From Legionella qingyii (lineage in GTDB: Bacteria; Pseudomonadota; Gammaproteobacteria; Legionellales; Legionellaceae): DNA of 40,817 nt. The notes beneath the pieces are model-generated. The model was not told the DNA's origin. It did no database searches and worked only from the letters and a program-made list of their open reading frames with translations. Positions 10,625 to 21,055 of the stretch are shown in pieces (position 1 is the first letter of the stretch; each line of letters begins with the position of its first letter). The stretch spans positions 10,802 through 51,618 of the forward strand of contig NZ_QHJG01000036.1 in the NCBI RefSeq assembly GCF_003184185.1. The letters are read 5' to 3'. The translations under genes and the position numbers were made by a program.

Positions 10625-10876
10625 CTACGAGAGGGGTATTGAACCCTAAAAACATATTTTGGGAGATGAGAACAATCGCCGTTTTATTTTTACATGAAAT
10701 TAAAATGTCGACAAAAAAAAATTAACCCGACATCTGTTCCGGAGACGTCCCGAAGTAATAGTAACAAAACCTTAGTTTTATTTCTTTATTCCGTCATACG
10801 GGGATGTTTAAATGGCGGATTAGCAAATGTTAAGGTGCTAATTGAGTTATTTAGTATAAGTTTATTAAATATAAGA
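10625..10876. other. Divergent intergenic region, 93-residue gene / hemA
   Basis: 252 AT-rich bases between two divergent starts. It contains a run of nine A or T residues next to a CAGCTGT and ACAGC pair. I see no ORF or RNA gene. It must hold the promoters of both units, but no consensus pair is convincing by eye. Confidence 0.5.
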
Positions 10877-12151
10877 TACCACAAACAACGAACGCCTGAT
10901 TTAGTATTTTGACGAGGTTATTTGCACGCACTTTTTCAGCGGAATAGAGGCCGATGGGTCCTAAGGAACGAGGTATCGAACAATTTAGATGGTCTTCATT
11001 TACTTCGCCGATAAAATAGTTGGACATTAGCGTGTCTTTATATGACGCTGTGGGTTCTAGGAGTTTAGTAACGTGCAACCGAATCGTTTCTTGTAGTTAA
11101 TGGTAATCTACGTAATAGGGGTAAGAAAATACACGTATTTCCGGTAGTCCCTTAGTTTGTAGAAAATGCACAACGGTCACCAGATCTGAGGTACTACTAA
11201 CCACTTGGGGTCTAAGAACCCGTTTACTTTGTTCGGATGGTCGTACGAACGTTGGAGTCACGTTATTTTTGTCTTAATGCAGGTTAAAAACTTATACAAA
11301 AAACACGAAGTTTCGCGCATGCTTGCGTTTCACCTCACCCATGTTTAGGGCAAAGTTAACGCATACGACGTCAGGTTAACTATCCTGTCGAAAAATGTCT
11401 GATGTTTAGCGACTTACAAAAAAATTAACCAAGTCCGCTTTGGCGAAGAAATCAACGATTTATGAACGCAGTCGTCCCGCAACTTGCAAAATACCAACGT
11501 TCATCTTGCGAACTTTTACGCCTTTTTGAACGGTTGAGTAAATTACCTTTTTGGTAAGGTTAATGACTATAACGACTTATAAATGGAGTTCGTCTGCAGT
11601 AACAGAGGCGCTGTTTAACAGGTTAGGTAAAATAATTATCCTCAAACCAGCTTCTCCGTAATTTAGTTTCTTTAGTACGTGGGTACAAAAAGAACCTAAA
11701 TAGTCAAGGGGCTCTGCATCTTCTATTGTAGTTCCTTAACCCTGTTTATGTTGAAATATTGTAGCTACTAAACGTTAAGTACTAGCTATTTCCGTACCTT
11801 CTTTCTGCGGTACGGCGTAATGTACGTCTTGTTAATTAGCTACTTCTTAACTTATTTATGTAGGCGTTCGTAGCGAGTGAATTTCGGTTTTTTCAGTAAA
11901 CACTAATGGCGTCAGTTTACGTTCTGAACCGTGTTTTTCTCAACGTCGCGCGAAACTTTTTTGAAAGACGGCCTGTTACAGTCGTCCAGCAAAATTTACT
12001 TAAATCACTTGCGAACCAATTATTTGAGTGTGTATCGGGATGACGTCCAAATTCCGTTTAGCGATTTCTACCGGCCCTTCTAAATAAATGAAACCGTGTT
12101 ATAGAAAAATTATGTTGTTGTGTAGTTAGTAGGATACTTCTTTAGAGAACT
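10877..12151. CDS. hemA: HemA, glutamyl-tRNA reductase (rightward)
   Basis: 424 residues. The catalytic N-terminal domain begins MVFVACGLNHKTAPINVREK and contains ILSTCNRTEIYC with the nucleophilic Cys. The middle carries ASGLDSMMIGEPQILGQMK and the NADPH domain LIGSGETASLVAKYL. A C-terminal helical dimerisation domain follows. It reduces glutamyl-tRNA to glutamate-1-semialdehyde, the first step of C5-pathway tetrapyrrole synthesis. It is the first gene of hemA-prfA-prmC, with prfA starting 17 bases before its stop. This order is classical in gammaproteobacteria. hemW at 31 kb acts later on the same cofactor. Confidence 0.97.
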
Positions 12152-13223
12152 TCAATTTGACGTTGTTTACGAGCTCGCTATAGTTCTTCATCCAGCGAAC
12201 AATAGTCTTCGCAGTCAATAACGTCTAGTCTTAGTCAAATTTTGAGAAAGGTTTCTTATGCGAGTCAATCTCGGTCATCGCTGTACAATACTTTGGATGC
12301 AACTCCGATTGTTATTAAATAGAAGTGACTTGCTTTACGAGCTCCCTCTACTATTTCTCGACCGTAGTTACCGGCTTCTTCTCAACCGTCTGCGAGTTTT
12401 CGTTTATCTACTCGAACTGCTTGTCAATGTCACCGTAAACTAAGGGTTTCTAGGTCTACTACTTGCATTGTAAATAGAGCTCCAGTCTCGTCCTTGACCG
12501 CCACTACTCCGGCGTTAAAAACGGCCCCTAGAAATAGCATACATGTCAGCTATACGTCTTTTGGTTCCGACCGTTGTTCTCAATTAGTCACGGTCGGTGC
12601 CACTCGTACCACCTATATTTCTTTAATAGCACGCATAATCACCATTGCGTCAAATGAGCGTTGAATTTAAACTTAGGCCCCGAGTAGCACATGTTGCACA
12701 CGGACTTTGGCTTAGCGTTCCAGCCCATGTATGGAGACGTACATGACATCGGTAGTACGGACTCCACCTACTTTAACTACTGTAGGTTTAATTAGGACTA
12801 CTAAATGCTTAACTATGTATAGCAAGAAGTCCGCGACCTCCGGTCGTGCAGTTATTTTGGCTAAGACGCTATGCTTAGTGCGTATAGGGTTGCCCACATC
12901 ATCATCTTACGGTTCTACTTGCGAGGGTCGTATTTTTAGCACGGTTTCGGTACAGAAATGAATTTTGGGCGAACGACCTACGGCTTGTTTCGTTTGTTTT
13001 CTTTCTTGTTCGTGTTTGAGCATTTAGTGATCATCCATGTCCGCTAGCAAGACTCGCGTAAGCATGAATATTGATAGGGGTTCCAGCTGACTGACTAGTA
13101 GCCTAATTAAACTGCTAGATAGTTGAACCACTGCACTACCTTCCTTTAAACCGTAATCAATAGCTTGGTAATTTTGCGCTCATGGTACGTCTTAATGAGC
13201 GTCTCGACCCCGCTTTACTAATT
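12135..13223. CDS. prfA: PrfA, peptide chain release factor 1 (rightward)
   Basis: 362 residues, as usual for RF1. The N-terminal helical domain is followed by [20 protein letters not shown]. The tripeptide anticodon loop region is in [20 protein letters not shown]. The ribosomal GGQ motif is in [37 protein letters not shown] and DHRINLTIYQL close domain 3. It recognises UAA and UAG and releases the nascent peptide after Gln methylation of GGQ by PrmC, encoded by the next gene. Both ends overlap neighbours: the start lies inside hemA and the stop inside prmC, implying translational coupling. Confidence 0.97.
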
Positions 13224-14022
13224 ATAAGCGTGGCGAGACCCTTTTTGAGGTCTAGACCTTTGTCTCTAAAATGAGACAGTACGAAATTTTTCTTGGTCTT
13301 GTATGGAGAAACGTGTAGGACTTCTTAATGAATGAAGTCTTGTTACCCTTGTGAAGGTTTCAAATTACCGAGTTTCTCGCGTTCCTTAAGGGTAACGGAT
13401 ATAGTATCCACTTGCGCTCAAGACCAGTGACTTAAATTTTCAGTCATTCGTATGGAATTAAGGTGCTGTACTTTGCCTCGCTAATCATCTTAATCGGAAC
13501 CTCGAATAGGGGTTAGCGGGTCTATGGATACAAGATCTGAACCCATGACCGTCGCCTCGGTAGCGGAACCGGGAACGATTTCTCGCTGGAGTGACCGTAT
13601 AATAACGACGTCTATAATCAGTTCTTCGCAATTTATAACGTTTTCTTTTACGTGTTTCGGTATTCTATTACTTACATTCAAAAATAGACAGGTTAACCAA
13701 ATCATTGTAAGGAGCTGCGGTTATAGTGCGAAACCAACGATTAGGTGGAATATAAAGTCTCGAACTAGGAGTAAATGTTGTTCCGCTAAATGCAAAACTT
13801 GGCGTTTTACGAAATCACTCATCAGTTCTTCCGAATCGACTAGATGTTACATAATAATTTGTTCCAATACTGATGGAAAATGGACTGCCGGACTAAAACG
13901 ATCTTGTACCCATACTAGTTTTTAATTTTCATGTCTGATATGAATTACTTAATGTTATATTCTTGCATGTTACAACCGTTCTATAAGTCCCTTTACTGTC
14001 TCATTCACCCCCAACCGCTATT
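13216..14022. CDS. prmC: PrmC (HemK), release-factor glutamine methyltransferase (rightward)
   Basis: 268 residues. The N-terminal helical substrate domain begins MINIRTALGKTPDLETEILL and ends near IAYIIGEREFWSL. The SAM motif is VLDLGTGSGAIALALAKERP. The catalytic NPPY is in ALVANPPYISELDPHL. The typical end LILLEHGYDQ leads to SGGWR. It N5-methylates the Gln of the GGQ loop in RF1 and RF2. The ATG overlaps the prfA stop. It ends the hemA operon; dksA follows 86 bases later with its own strong ribosome-binding site. Confidence 0.96.
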
Positions 14023-14108
14023 AAAATAACTACTATGTTAGCAAAAAACCATATGGATTGGCGAAAGACATTGGGGTCCAACATGTACTTATCCCTTGCC
14101 TCCGATTT

Positions 14109-14585
14109 TACTGGCTTGTTAATTAACTATTTTGGTTACTCTCTGCTGTGTTGCACTTTTTGCTGCGCTATCCATCGTACCCTTAGTGGGGGATATGCCT
14201 TCGGGGACCACTTCTTATATACTTACTTTTGGTCAATCGTGTATAACTTTTTTATAACGATCGAACCGCAGTTAGCAACTACCTTCTTCAGCTGGCATGT
14301 CACTGCGTGTACTTTCTACTTCGCCGATTAAAAGGACTAGGAAGTCTATCCCGGTCGGTCCTTCTTCTTAAGTCGTAGCTTAATGCATGAGCACTAGCAC
14401 TTGCATTTAACTAATTCTTCTAACTCCTACGGAATCTCGCAAACTCTTTACTCCTAAAGCCGATAACGCTTCGTACACCATAGCTTTAGCCGGAGTTTGC
14501 AAATCTTCGTTCTGGATGTCGCTGAAATACATAACTAACATTCTGGGACAGGCTCTAATTTCTTTTTGTTTTAGTCCCACGGATT
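14109..14585. CDS. dksA: DksA, RNA polymerase-binding stringent-response factor (rightward)
   Basis: 158 residues. The coiled coil carries NEDFGYC at its end and DRTVTHMKDEAANFPDP, whose acidic tip enters the RNA polymerase secondary channel. The zinc finger is CEACG and CIDCKT. GITPYTEAPGEEYMNENQL matches the classical N-terminal region. With ppGpp it down-regulates rRNA and up-regulates amino-acid promoters; in Legionella and relatives it is part of the switch to the transmissive phase. CGGAGG precedes the ATG by six bases. The N-terminal 20 residues, MTEQLIDKTNERRHNVKND, are lineage specific. Confidence 0.97.
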
Positions 14586-14943
14586 GATTTAGGTCGAGAA
14601 CGTTTCGGCTCTAAGTAAGTTTTAGTTGTGAAACAATTCCCGTCAGAATTCGTCTTTATTTGGGGTGACGGAAATTAAATTTTTAATACAGTAAGGGCGC
14701 TTCCGCCCTTACAATAGAGACTTACTTTACGACTCAGTGAAATTATTAATCAAAGATAAAAGTGCTTTTGTTTCCACTTCAGCTTTTAGCAAATCGATTA
14801 ACAAATATTTGCGACGGCTTGAGTCTTTTGAGATCGATCTACCTAAATAGATTTGGCAACACTGGAAAATTCCGTTCGTCCAGTCCTTTTTCCTATATCT
14901 TGGACAAACTAGGCTAAGTAATTTAATAAATGTAAGTTTTAGG
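14586..14943. other. 358-base gap after dksA, no gene seen
   Basis: It contains the dispersed palindrome at 14689-14712. On the leftward strand, TGACCT and AGGTCA flank a 12-base spacer around 14845-14885, a possible hairpin ending the upstream 132-residue gene. No ORF longer than about 20 codons with a start and ribosome-binding site was found in either mirror strand. Confidence 0.5.
14689..14712. repeat. Dispersed GC-rich palindrome, copy 2
   Basis: In mirror reading it is a perfect stem CATTCCCGC and GCGGGAATG around a short AAGG loop. It is the same family as the copies at 22 and at 30.03-30.11 kb, with the loop differing. It lies downstream of dksA and could serve as its transcript end. 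Confidence 0.8.
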
Positions 14944-15342
14944 AGTTTCTCCACCTCGCACAACCTCGTAGAAATGACCAAGGTTTTCAAGTCCTCGTTA
15001 TTAATTAAAGCTACTTAGAAAAGGGAGCTACAGAAGTCGTATTAAGCAATCTGCGAACCTGACCGTTTAACATAGAAGAAATTGAGCTTTGTCGCGTTTG
15101 GGTGTGACAGAAAATGCGTAGTGGAGAGCTTGGACTAAGTAAGCAAGTAATCTCATTTACTATAATCCCCACATGCGACTTTGGTCCCCTAGTACTATTC
15201 CTACAAACCACATTGAGTAATGAAATAGAGGAAAAAGTTCTTTGTATTTGGGCTTGGCTGACAAATTTTAAAAAAACTAAAGGAAAAAATTATGACGGAG
15301 GTGTCCAAACCAACATAAAAAAAAATTCTTTTTACTCACGTA
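14944..15342. CDS. Orphan 132-residue protein (leftward)
   Basis: Begins MHSFFLKKNTTKPVEAVLKK and ends ELLEPVKMLQHAPPL. The first 40 residues are lysine-rich and basic; the rest contains SYTKHPYHDPLVSAYTPN and a Lys/Asp/Glu-rich C-terminal third. No membrane helix or known motif is visible. The start is supported by AAAAAGGAG eight bases upstream and by an in-frame TAA just before it. A second strong AAAAGGAG precedes an internal ATG (MSYTKHPYHD, residue 42), so a shorter 91-residue product could also be made. It starts back to back with the 269-residue gene. Function unknown. Its position in the orphan islet with the LuxR and OTU genes suggests an accessory role. Confidence 0.7.
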
Positions 15343-15504
15343 TAAAAAACGAGGAAAAATCATAAGGAATAGTAATAATGACTTTTGTATAAATTGCTTT
15401 ATGGCATCTTTATGCCATCATTTGTAGAGATCAAAATTAAGACCAAAGTACAAATAAAAAATAAGATATACGTCCTTATTTCTTCAACAACGGAACCTTC
15501 GTTG

Positions 15505-16314
15505 TACTTGACCTCGTTTTACTACTCTAAAAAAGTTGGGGTGCTTTTGGGATCTGCCTCTCATTTAGGCGCGTTGAGAACGGGTTATTTTCTTTATGCT
15601 CTTATATAATAGTTTCTGTCAGTTTTTTTACATTGACAACTTGTCCGCTATAGCTACGTCTGACCTCCTCCGATATTTCGTCTACTTACCGTTGTTGAAG
15701 CGAATCCTCTTCAACGGTGGTTGAGAGAGTAAGTTAGGGAATAACCGTTTTTCTCGTAATAGCTTCGTGGACGATTAATGTTATGTTACCTCAAATTGCT
15801 AAAAGACGTGACCAACCTTGTTGGCCAAGGGTTTCCTTGGTCGTCTATGAAACGCGACGGACTACGTAAACCTAGTCCTTCTTAGGTACCCATAGTAACG
15901 CTTTTTCTACTCGTAATAGTAGTCTTTCAAGTCCAACCACTTGGGTTTACAGGCCTCTGATTTTTTTGCGATGACGGTAATTCTGTCAGTGATCCTTATA
16001 AATGACAGGAACTAACCTACGACCTACAGGGGCAACAACGGCGGTCGTGGAGAAGGTTATGGCTTGTACCTTTTCCACCTCGGTAAGTTGACTATCAAAG
16101 GGTCCCCGATAATGACATAGAGGTACGCTTACATTTATCCATACATCTCGTTATACTACTGGCGATGAGCCATGTTTTTCGTCAATCTATGGCGAGTGGT
16201 ACCCCTCTACTTTACCTCACCCTTTATTCAAGATTTCATCTTTGTTGTTTATGACAGATAGTAACGAGGGGCCTGTCGTTACGTCATTTTCCCTGAGGAG
16301 GTTCTGAACCAATT
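15505..16314. CDS. Orphan 269-residue protein (rightward)
   Basis: Starts MNWSKMMRFFQPHENPRRRV after GGAAG at proper spacing, with a stop in frame upstream. The N-terminus is Arg/Pro rich. The middle includes QTGGGYKADEWQQLRL and FNDFLHWLEQPVP. Paired HYHQKVQ and HCEKDEH segments with Cys give a possible metal site near residues 130-150. There are no transmembrane helices. The C-terminus ends GTPPRLG. I do not recognise the family. Divergent from the 132-residue gene and followed by the LuxR-type regulator. Candidate effector or regulator only by neighbourhood. Confidence 0.7.
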
Positions 16315-16424
16315 TTCCTTACCCGGTCCCTCCCGGATTATAGCTGACTTCTATTAACCATAGACTCACCTTTCGTCCTTAATAAATATGATCGTATTTT
16401 TATTCTTTTATAACCAAAATTTCA

Positions 16425-17237
16425 TACATACTTGAGTTACTAAGTGGCATAAAATAAATGTCATTAAACTAATTTCTTATGACAAACGGCGATAAATTAA
16501 ATTGAGGACAGTTTCCGAAATGAAAAACGGCATGAATACTCCTATTTTGACGTAAAGAGGATTGATGGCTTATAGTCAAATTGGACCTTACGTAAGTTGT
16601 ACTTTTTTCTTAAAGGTTCGAACTTTACGAAGCATGCGGTTACGTATGGGACCTCCCGATAAAAGATTTGAGGGGGCGGGAACTACCTTTTAGGAGACGA
16701 AAAATACTTTGATGACGCGTTTTTAAACCGATACCTATATCAAAATGATAACAGTCTTTCGTACTCTTAATGTCACTAATGAAAGTAAAATAGCCCCTGT
16801 TTATAGTTTAACTATACTTATTAATAATACATGTATTGTTCCGAAGTGACTTATTTAAAACACTAATGAAGTAGCTTGCTCGTCGTTTTTATAATTGAAT
16901 ATCACTTTTTGTTTTATTTAAGTAAAATGGATTATGTCGGCATCTTGGGAAAGGTTATTTTAGAATACGTCCATGAAACCTACTTAAAAAGTTTCTGATG
17001 AGAGAACTCGCAAGTCCTTAGTTTAGTCAATCAAATAGAGTCGCGGTTTAACTTACACGGGCTAATAATTAATAGCCATTTTGTCGGCTCCTTTATCGAT
17101 AATAAGAACCGAATAGTTTTGCATGATAACTCGTAATATAACTATAAGATTTTTCTTTTAATTTACGAGTATTATTCCCTAAAGACTAATGTTTCAACGA
17201 AGTCGAGAAAGGGCTACTTAAGTGGAGTTAAAGGATT
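16425..17237. CDS. LuxR-family transcriptional regulator (rightward)
   Basis: 270 residues. The N-terminal two thirds have no obvious ligand signature that I can name. They start MYELNDSPYFIYSNLIKEYC and are rich in Phe and Tyr, as in PAS or autoinducer-type sensor folds. The C-terminal LuxR helix-turn-helix is clear: VSLSQRQIECARLLIIGKTA, then EEIAIILGLSKRTIEHYID and NAHNKGFLITKLLQ. Legionellales encode several such orphan LuxR proteins that tune differentiation and virulence genes. It stands 147 bases upstream of the OTU protease gene in the same direction and may regulate it; this is inference from adjacency. Confidence 0.88.
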
Positions 17238-17384
17238 CTCGTAAACTCATTACCTGCTACACTCTGGTAGTAAGCTACTTAAGAGTCTTGGTTATGACAT
17301 AAATATGCCATAGTGGTTAAAGTTCACAAGTAGAATAGAATTACTCGGAGGACATTGAATAATTAATTTCGATATCCTCTACAG

Positions 17385-18635
17385 TACTTTCAATTTTTGC
17401 CATTTAAACAACTAAGCATGTTGCCTTTTATGTTTGCAGCTTTTGCAGTTCAACTCCATTAATTACGAATAGACCTGTTCTTACCTGACCAACACGTACT
17501 GAGCTATCTATTACCCCTAACAAAGAAACTACGTCACAGCGTTGTCGAACCGGTCTACGGACCTAATTAGAGAATGAGGTAGCTCCTAGATTCCCTATAA
17601 ACGAGTTCGATGCGACTTTCAGTACGCCTTTCACTTGACAAACGAGAAAATTTTTTTTCTCTCCTAAAATTTCTAAAATTTTTATAATTCCTGATACAGT
17701 CTTTTTAATTTTCACTACTAGGCGGAAATACCCCTTTAGTCCTAACACTTCCTCAGTAAGAACGGTCTATAAAGTTTCTTTTAGACCCATAACTCGAACA
17801 AAAGCTTCAGTATTTAATACTTAACGTAAAACTACTTTATTCGCCTCTCCTTTAAAGTCGACTCCTACATAAAATATAAGCCCGACTTCCGTTTTGGAGG
17901 TGGTTAGGTCTAGGCCTGTTATGATGAGGAACGTAGGCTAATAAATTACGAAATTTAGTAATACAACGTACGTCAGCGTGACGAGGCTACGTTTACCTTG
18001 TACCGTTAAGTAGACGGGTGAGATGTGTAGTTTGACTATGTTGTCTCAGGCTAGGTTACTTGGTGTCGTCGGACCTTTCTTATTATGTGTAGAATGCGCT
18101 ACTCCCTTATAACCGACTTCTCGGTTGGTTGCTTTGTCCTAGTCGCCGTCCACTACGATAACTCTTATTCCTCGAATCCTAGAAATTATTTTTGAAGGAC
18201 TGTCGAACACATGATGCCGAACACGTCGACCTTCTTTTAGAGCCGTTATCTCCGTTATCTTTACTCCATCAACGATAACCGTCTGACAATTTTTCGATAA
18301 AACTAAATGACTTTTTTGGACTTTCGTTTCTTTCAGACCACGTTAAGTTAAGACTAAATTTGGAACGGGTTGTTCGTTCAGTTGGTAGGGTTTAATAGCG
18401 ATAAGATATAACCCCCGATTTTTAGTAACCGAATAATCCTCCCCGATGGAACCCTCGACCGGATTCACACGACTTATACTTAGTTTGGGTAAAAAATAGG
18501 AACAGGCCGAGACCTATATCGGAACCCCTATAACGGCGGTTTTTTCCAAAAAAACCGTTATCTTTTGTTAAGAGAGAACGGGACCTACTTTATTTTCTTC
18601 TGAATGTCAGCTTGACCTTGTTCAGTAATAGAATC
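17385..18635. CDS. OTU-type cysteine protease (putative deubiquitinase effector) with C-terminal hydrophobic segment (rightward)
   Basis: 416 residues. The N-terminus is very basic (MKVKNGKFVDSYNGKYKRRK). A canonical OTU catalytic centre follows: DSIDNGDCFFDAVSQQL with the nucleophile Cys46, the mid-domain LWGNQDCEGVILARYF with Trp116, and the general base in ALNHYV, His192. Spacing between Cys and His (146 residues) fits OTU proteases. Residues of about 335-365 form hydrophobic helices, IIAILYWGLKIIGLLGGA. No Sec signal is present. OTU enzymes cleave ubiquitin chains, and bacterial versions are injected effectors. GGAGATGTC is its ribosome-binding site. Effector status is inferred; the catalytic triad pattern is seen directly. 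Confidence 0.87.
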
Positions 18636-18775
18636 GTGAGACGTTTGCCCTAATCTGTCAACCAATAAAATTTTACCCCGACAGTGTAGTGCAAACGAAA
18701 GGCGCTATAATAAAAGTTGTTGGCATTGTTCTCGTTCGCTGAATGAGGGGCTATTTTTTTTACGGGTCGGAGTAC

Positions 18776-20029
18776 AATTTAACGGCGAAGTTAAACGACA
18801 TTTACGGCATAGTGACGCGGGAACAAAAAAAGTTTTTGACGGCGCCGTAAGAATTAGTAGACAACTGCTTTACAACCTAATCATACGTTAACTTACTAAG
18901 GTAGTTACTGAAGTAACCGGACAACGTGATTGTTCTAGGGTACCCGGAGAAATTCACGTAACGTTTACCGAAATTTCAATACCTGGACCAACGGCGAGTT
19001 GTGCCCATGCAAGTACGGTTACCCAAGGTCATGTAACACGGGAGGGTGGCCCTGATCTGACGGAGGGTGTTTTCGTATTAGTGACTAAACTATCTTTGGA
19101 TTTTCAAGAGGGTTTGACAGTTCGTGGTGTTAAAGTAAAAGTCCTGAGTTCCACAAATTTAGTCTCGCATCCGGCCAGAATTTTGGACGAACGACTGTAT
19201 TAACTATGTGGCAAACTTTTGCAAGGCCTACTGCACCCCGATAATTATTTTAATAGGCCCCTTAACGGACAACGTCGGCAAAATTTACCCTATTTTAGAC
19301 GCGAAGAAGTAAAAGTACTCATGAACGTCGTTAGTGTCATTGAGCGAGACGAGGGGTTACTAAAAAATTTAGCGATTTCGCAAATGACAGATAGAATAAC
19401 CAAACGTTTAGTTTAAAGTATAAGGGGTTCTGCACTTGATAAAGAAAAGACCGAGGGTCTCACTATATTGCAACACGTAGAAGAAGGGGAACACGGTTTT
19501 AGCGTCTTTTAACTAAGTTTTACCCAGATTAATTTTTAAAATAGAAAAATATAGGTACGTTTCTCAGTAGTCTCTAAGCACGTAATCGCTCATTATTACC
19601 TTGCACACGACGAGCTCGAACCATTTAATTTAAGCCGGTATTGAGTCAGAGGTATTAATTTGGATGCGCGCCGACTTAAACGAATTTTTTCGCAAACTCA
19701 TGTGTCCCTTCTAGTATCCCCTGCATAACTACTCAGTGGAATAAAGGTTTCGCACGAACGTGAGCGAGGCTTGGTCAACCTCAGTACCATCACTGTTTAT
19801 ACCTGGTCAAAAAAAGGTTATACCGTAGTTAGTTTCCTTATCGTCGTTAATGGAGCGGGTTTCTATGTCGTACTTAGGTCTGTAGTTTTCCAAATATTAG
19901 TACGAATGGTTCTTTTTTTGCAAGCCTATATGCGAGGGATATACTTCCATTCGAAGAGGGAAAGGTGGTATTGGCTTACTCATCTTTTCCTGAGTCGTTT
20001 ATGTAGTTTTTTCTCATTTTTTTATCGTA
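18776..20029. CDS. waaA: WaaA (KdtA), Kdo transferase (leftward)
   Basis: 417 residues. The N-terminal membrane anchor MLFFYSFLMYLLSPFLLIRL precedes the GT30 domain: VWIHAVSLGEVIAAIPLID, TTMTPTGSERV, GLIMETELWPNL, IAPRHPERF, FVGGSLVPVGGHNVLEP and VPVLSGNQVHNFK. It adds Kdo to lipid A precursor on the inner face of the inner membrane. The catalytic Glu lies in GEVIAA. The C-terminal KNKGAVIRHLQQIEAAI is normal for the family. Downstream, the 140 bases to the OTU stop are gene-free. It is divergent from djlA with 95 bases between. Confidence 0.96.
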
Positions 20030-20124
20030 TATTTTCGTTTGGGTTTTTGGCTGTCATATATGAATTTCACACCATATTTCGCTATTTTAGTTAAAATTAC
20101 TTGATTAAATTCCTTAGGAAACGT

Positions 20125-21015
20125 TACAGAGAAGCCCTCAAGAAATAGCAGAGTTGTACCACCCCCTTCTAATATCCGCGTAAAAAACCGATAAATTAGC
20201 TGCCAGGATGTCCCCGTTAGAAACCGGAAAATCACCCGTTAAAGAAACTAGCCCCAAATATGTCAATAAAAAGGTTAGGATTAACCAACATAATGTGACT
20301 TTTTGCATTTCGTTAAGTTTTTCGAAAAAAACTTCGGTGGAAAAGGTAATACCCCGTAAACCGGTTTCGTCTACCAGCACACAGCCTTGTTCTTGACCTC
20401 TACCGCGCAGATAAATACCTACTTGACGCAAACTCATTACTTGTTTTTTGAGACCGTTTCGTAAATAAATTACTACCTTTTTTTCGGGTCAAGTTGAATC
20501 TACGTCGTGAGCTTGTGAATTTTTTTTGGACATTCCTATTAGCGCTGAATAATGCTAACAAATAGCTATAAGTTATAGCGCGTCGAGTCCAACTACCTGA
20601 ACCCTGTTTTTTTTAGGTTTATAACCTATTTTAAAAAAGGTTTGAGCTAAAACGTGGTGAAGTGTTCGTTATAGCGAAAATACTTCTAAAACCATCAATA
20701 AGTGGTCTTAGTGGCTTCCTATCATTCGTTGTTAGTGTTGCTAGGATAAGAAGCAGGGTGAGCATAAGTAGGATGTCATCTATGTTAATGGTTGGGTCGT
20801 TTTGTTTATACCTAATACGGATACGGGAAAACCTCCAAAGCGGTTTACGGTCGTTCGTTCTTCATTTTTTCCGGATATCTGCAAACAATTCGGCATTAGT
20901 GGGTCTGTTTAATTAACGAGTTCCGAATGGGGTCCTTTACTAGTTTTAGCGCTTACTTTTTTGAGTCTTTTATCACTTTCGAATACTCAATTAAACGTGG
21001 TCATTTCCGACCATT
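20125..21015. CDS. djlA: DjlA, membrane-anchored DnaJ-like co-chaperone (rightward)
   Basis: 296 residues. The N-terminal membrane anchor is WWGKIIGAFFGYLIDGPTGA. A TerB-like domain follows with FSIMGHLAKADGRVSEQELE. A Ser/Gln/Tyr-rich linker (SYSSSHSYSSYSRYNY) leads to the C-terminal J domain: YALLEVSPNASKQEVKKAYR and RNHPDK, with the HPD essential for stimulating DnaK. In Legionella and Coxiella relatives djlA is linked to intracellular growth. The start ATG is 36 bases before the anchor and is preceded by AAGGAA. It is adjacent to waaA, as in other Legionellales. It converges with the hydrolase-like gene. Confidence 0.95.
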
Positions 21016-21055
21016 GGATTTGTACATAATACGCATCGCTTTGGGAACTTAAGTA

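Noticed and set aside
13524..13925. Longest conventional ORF of the printed plus strand (133 codons)
   Set aside because: It is the mirror shadow of prmC, which occupies the same bases in the complemented reading and carries NPPY and the SAM motif. Its product has no recognisable feature.
14720..14943. Possible small genes downstream of the 132-residue ORF
   Set aside because: Open stretches of at most about 12-20 codons, with no ribosome-binding site at proper spacing.
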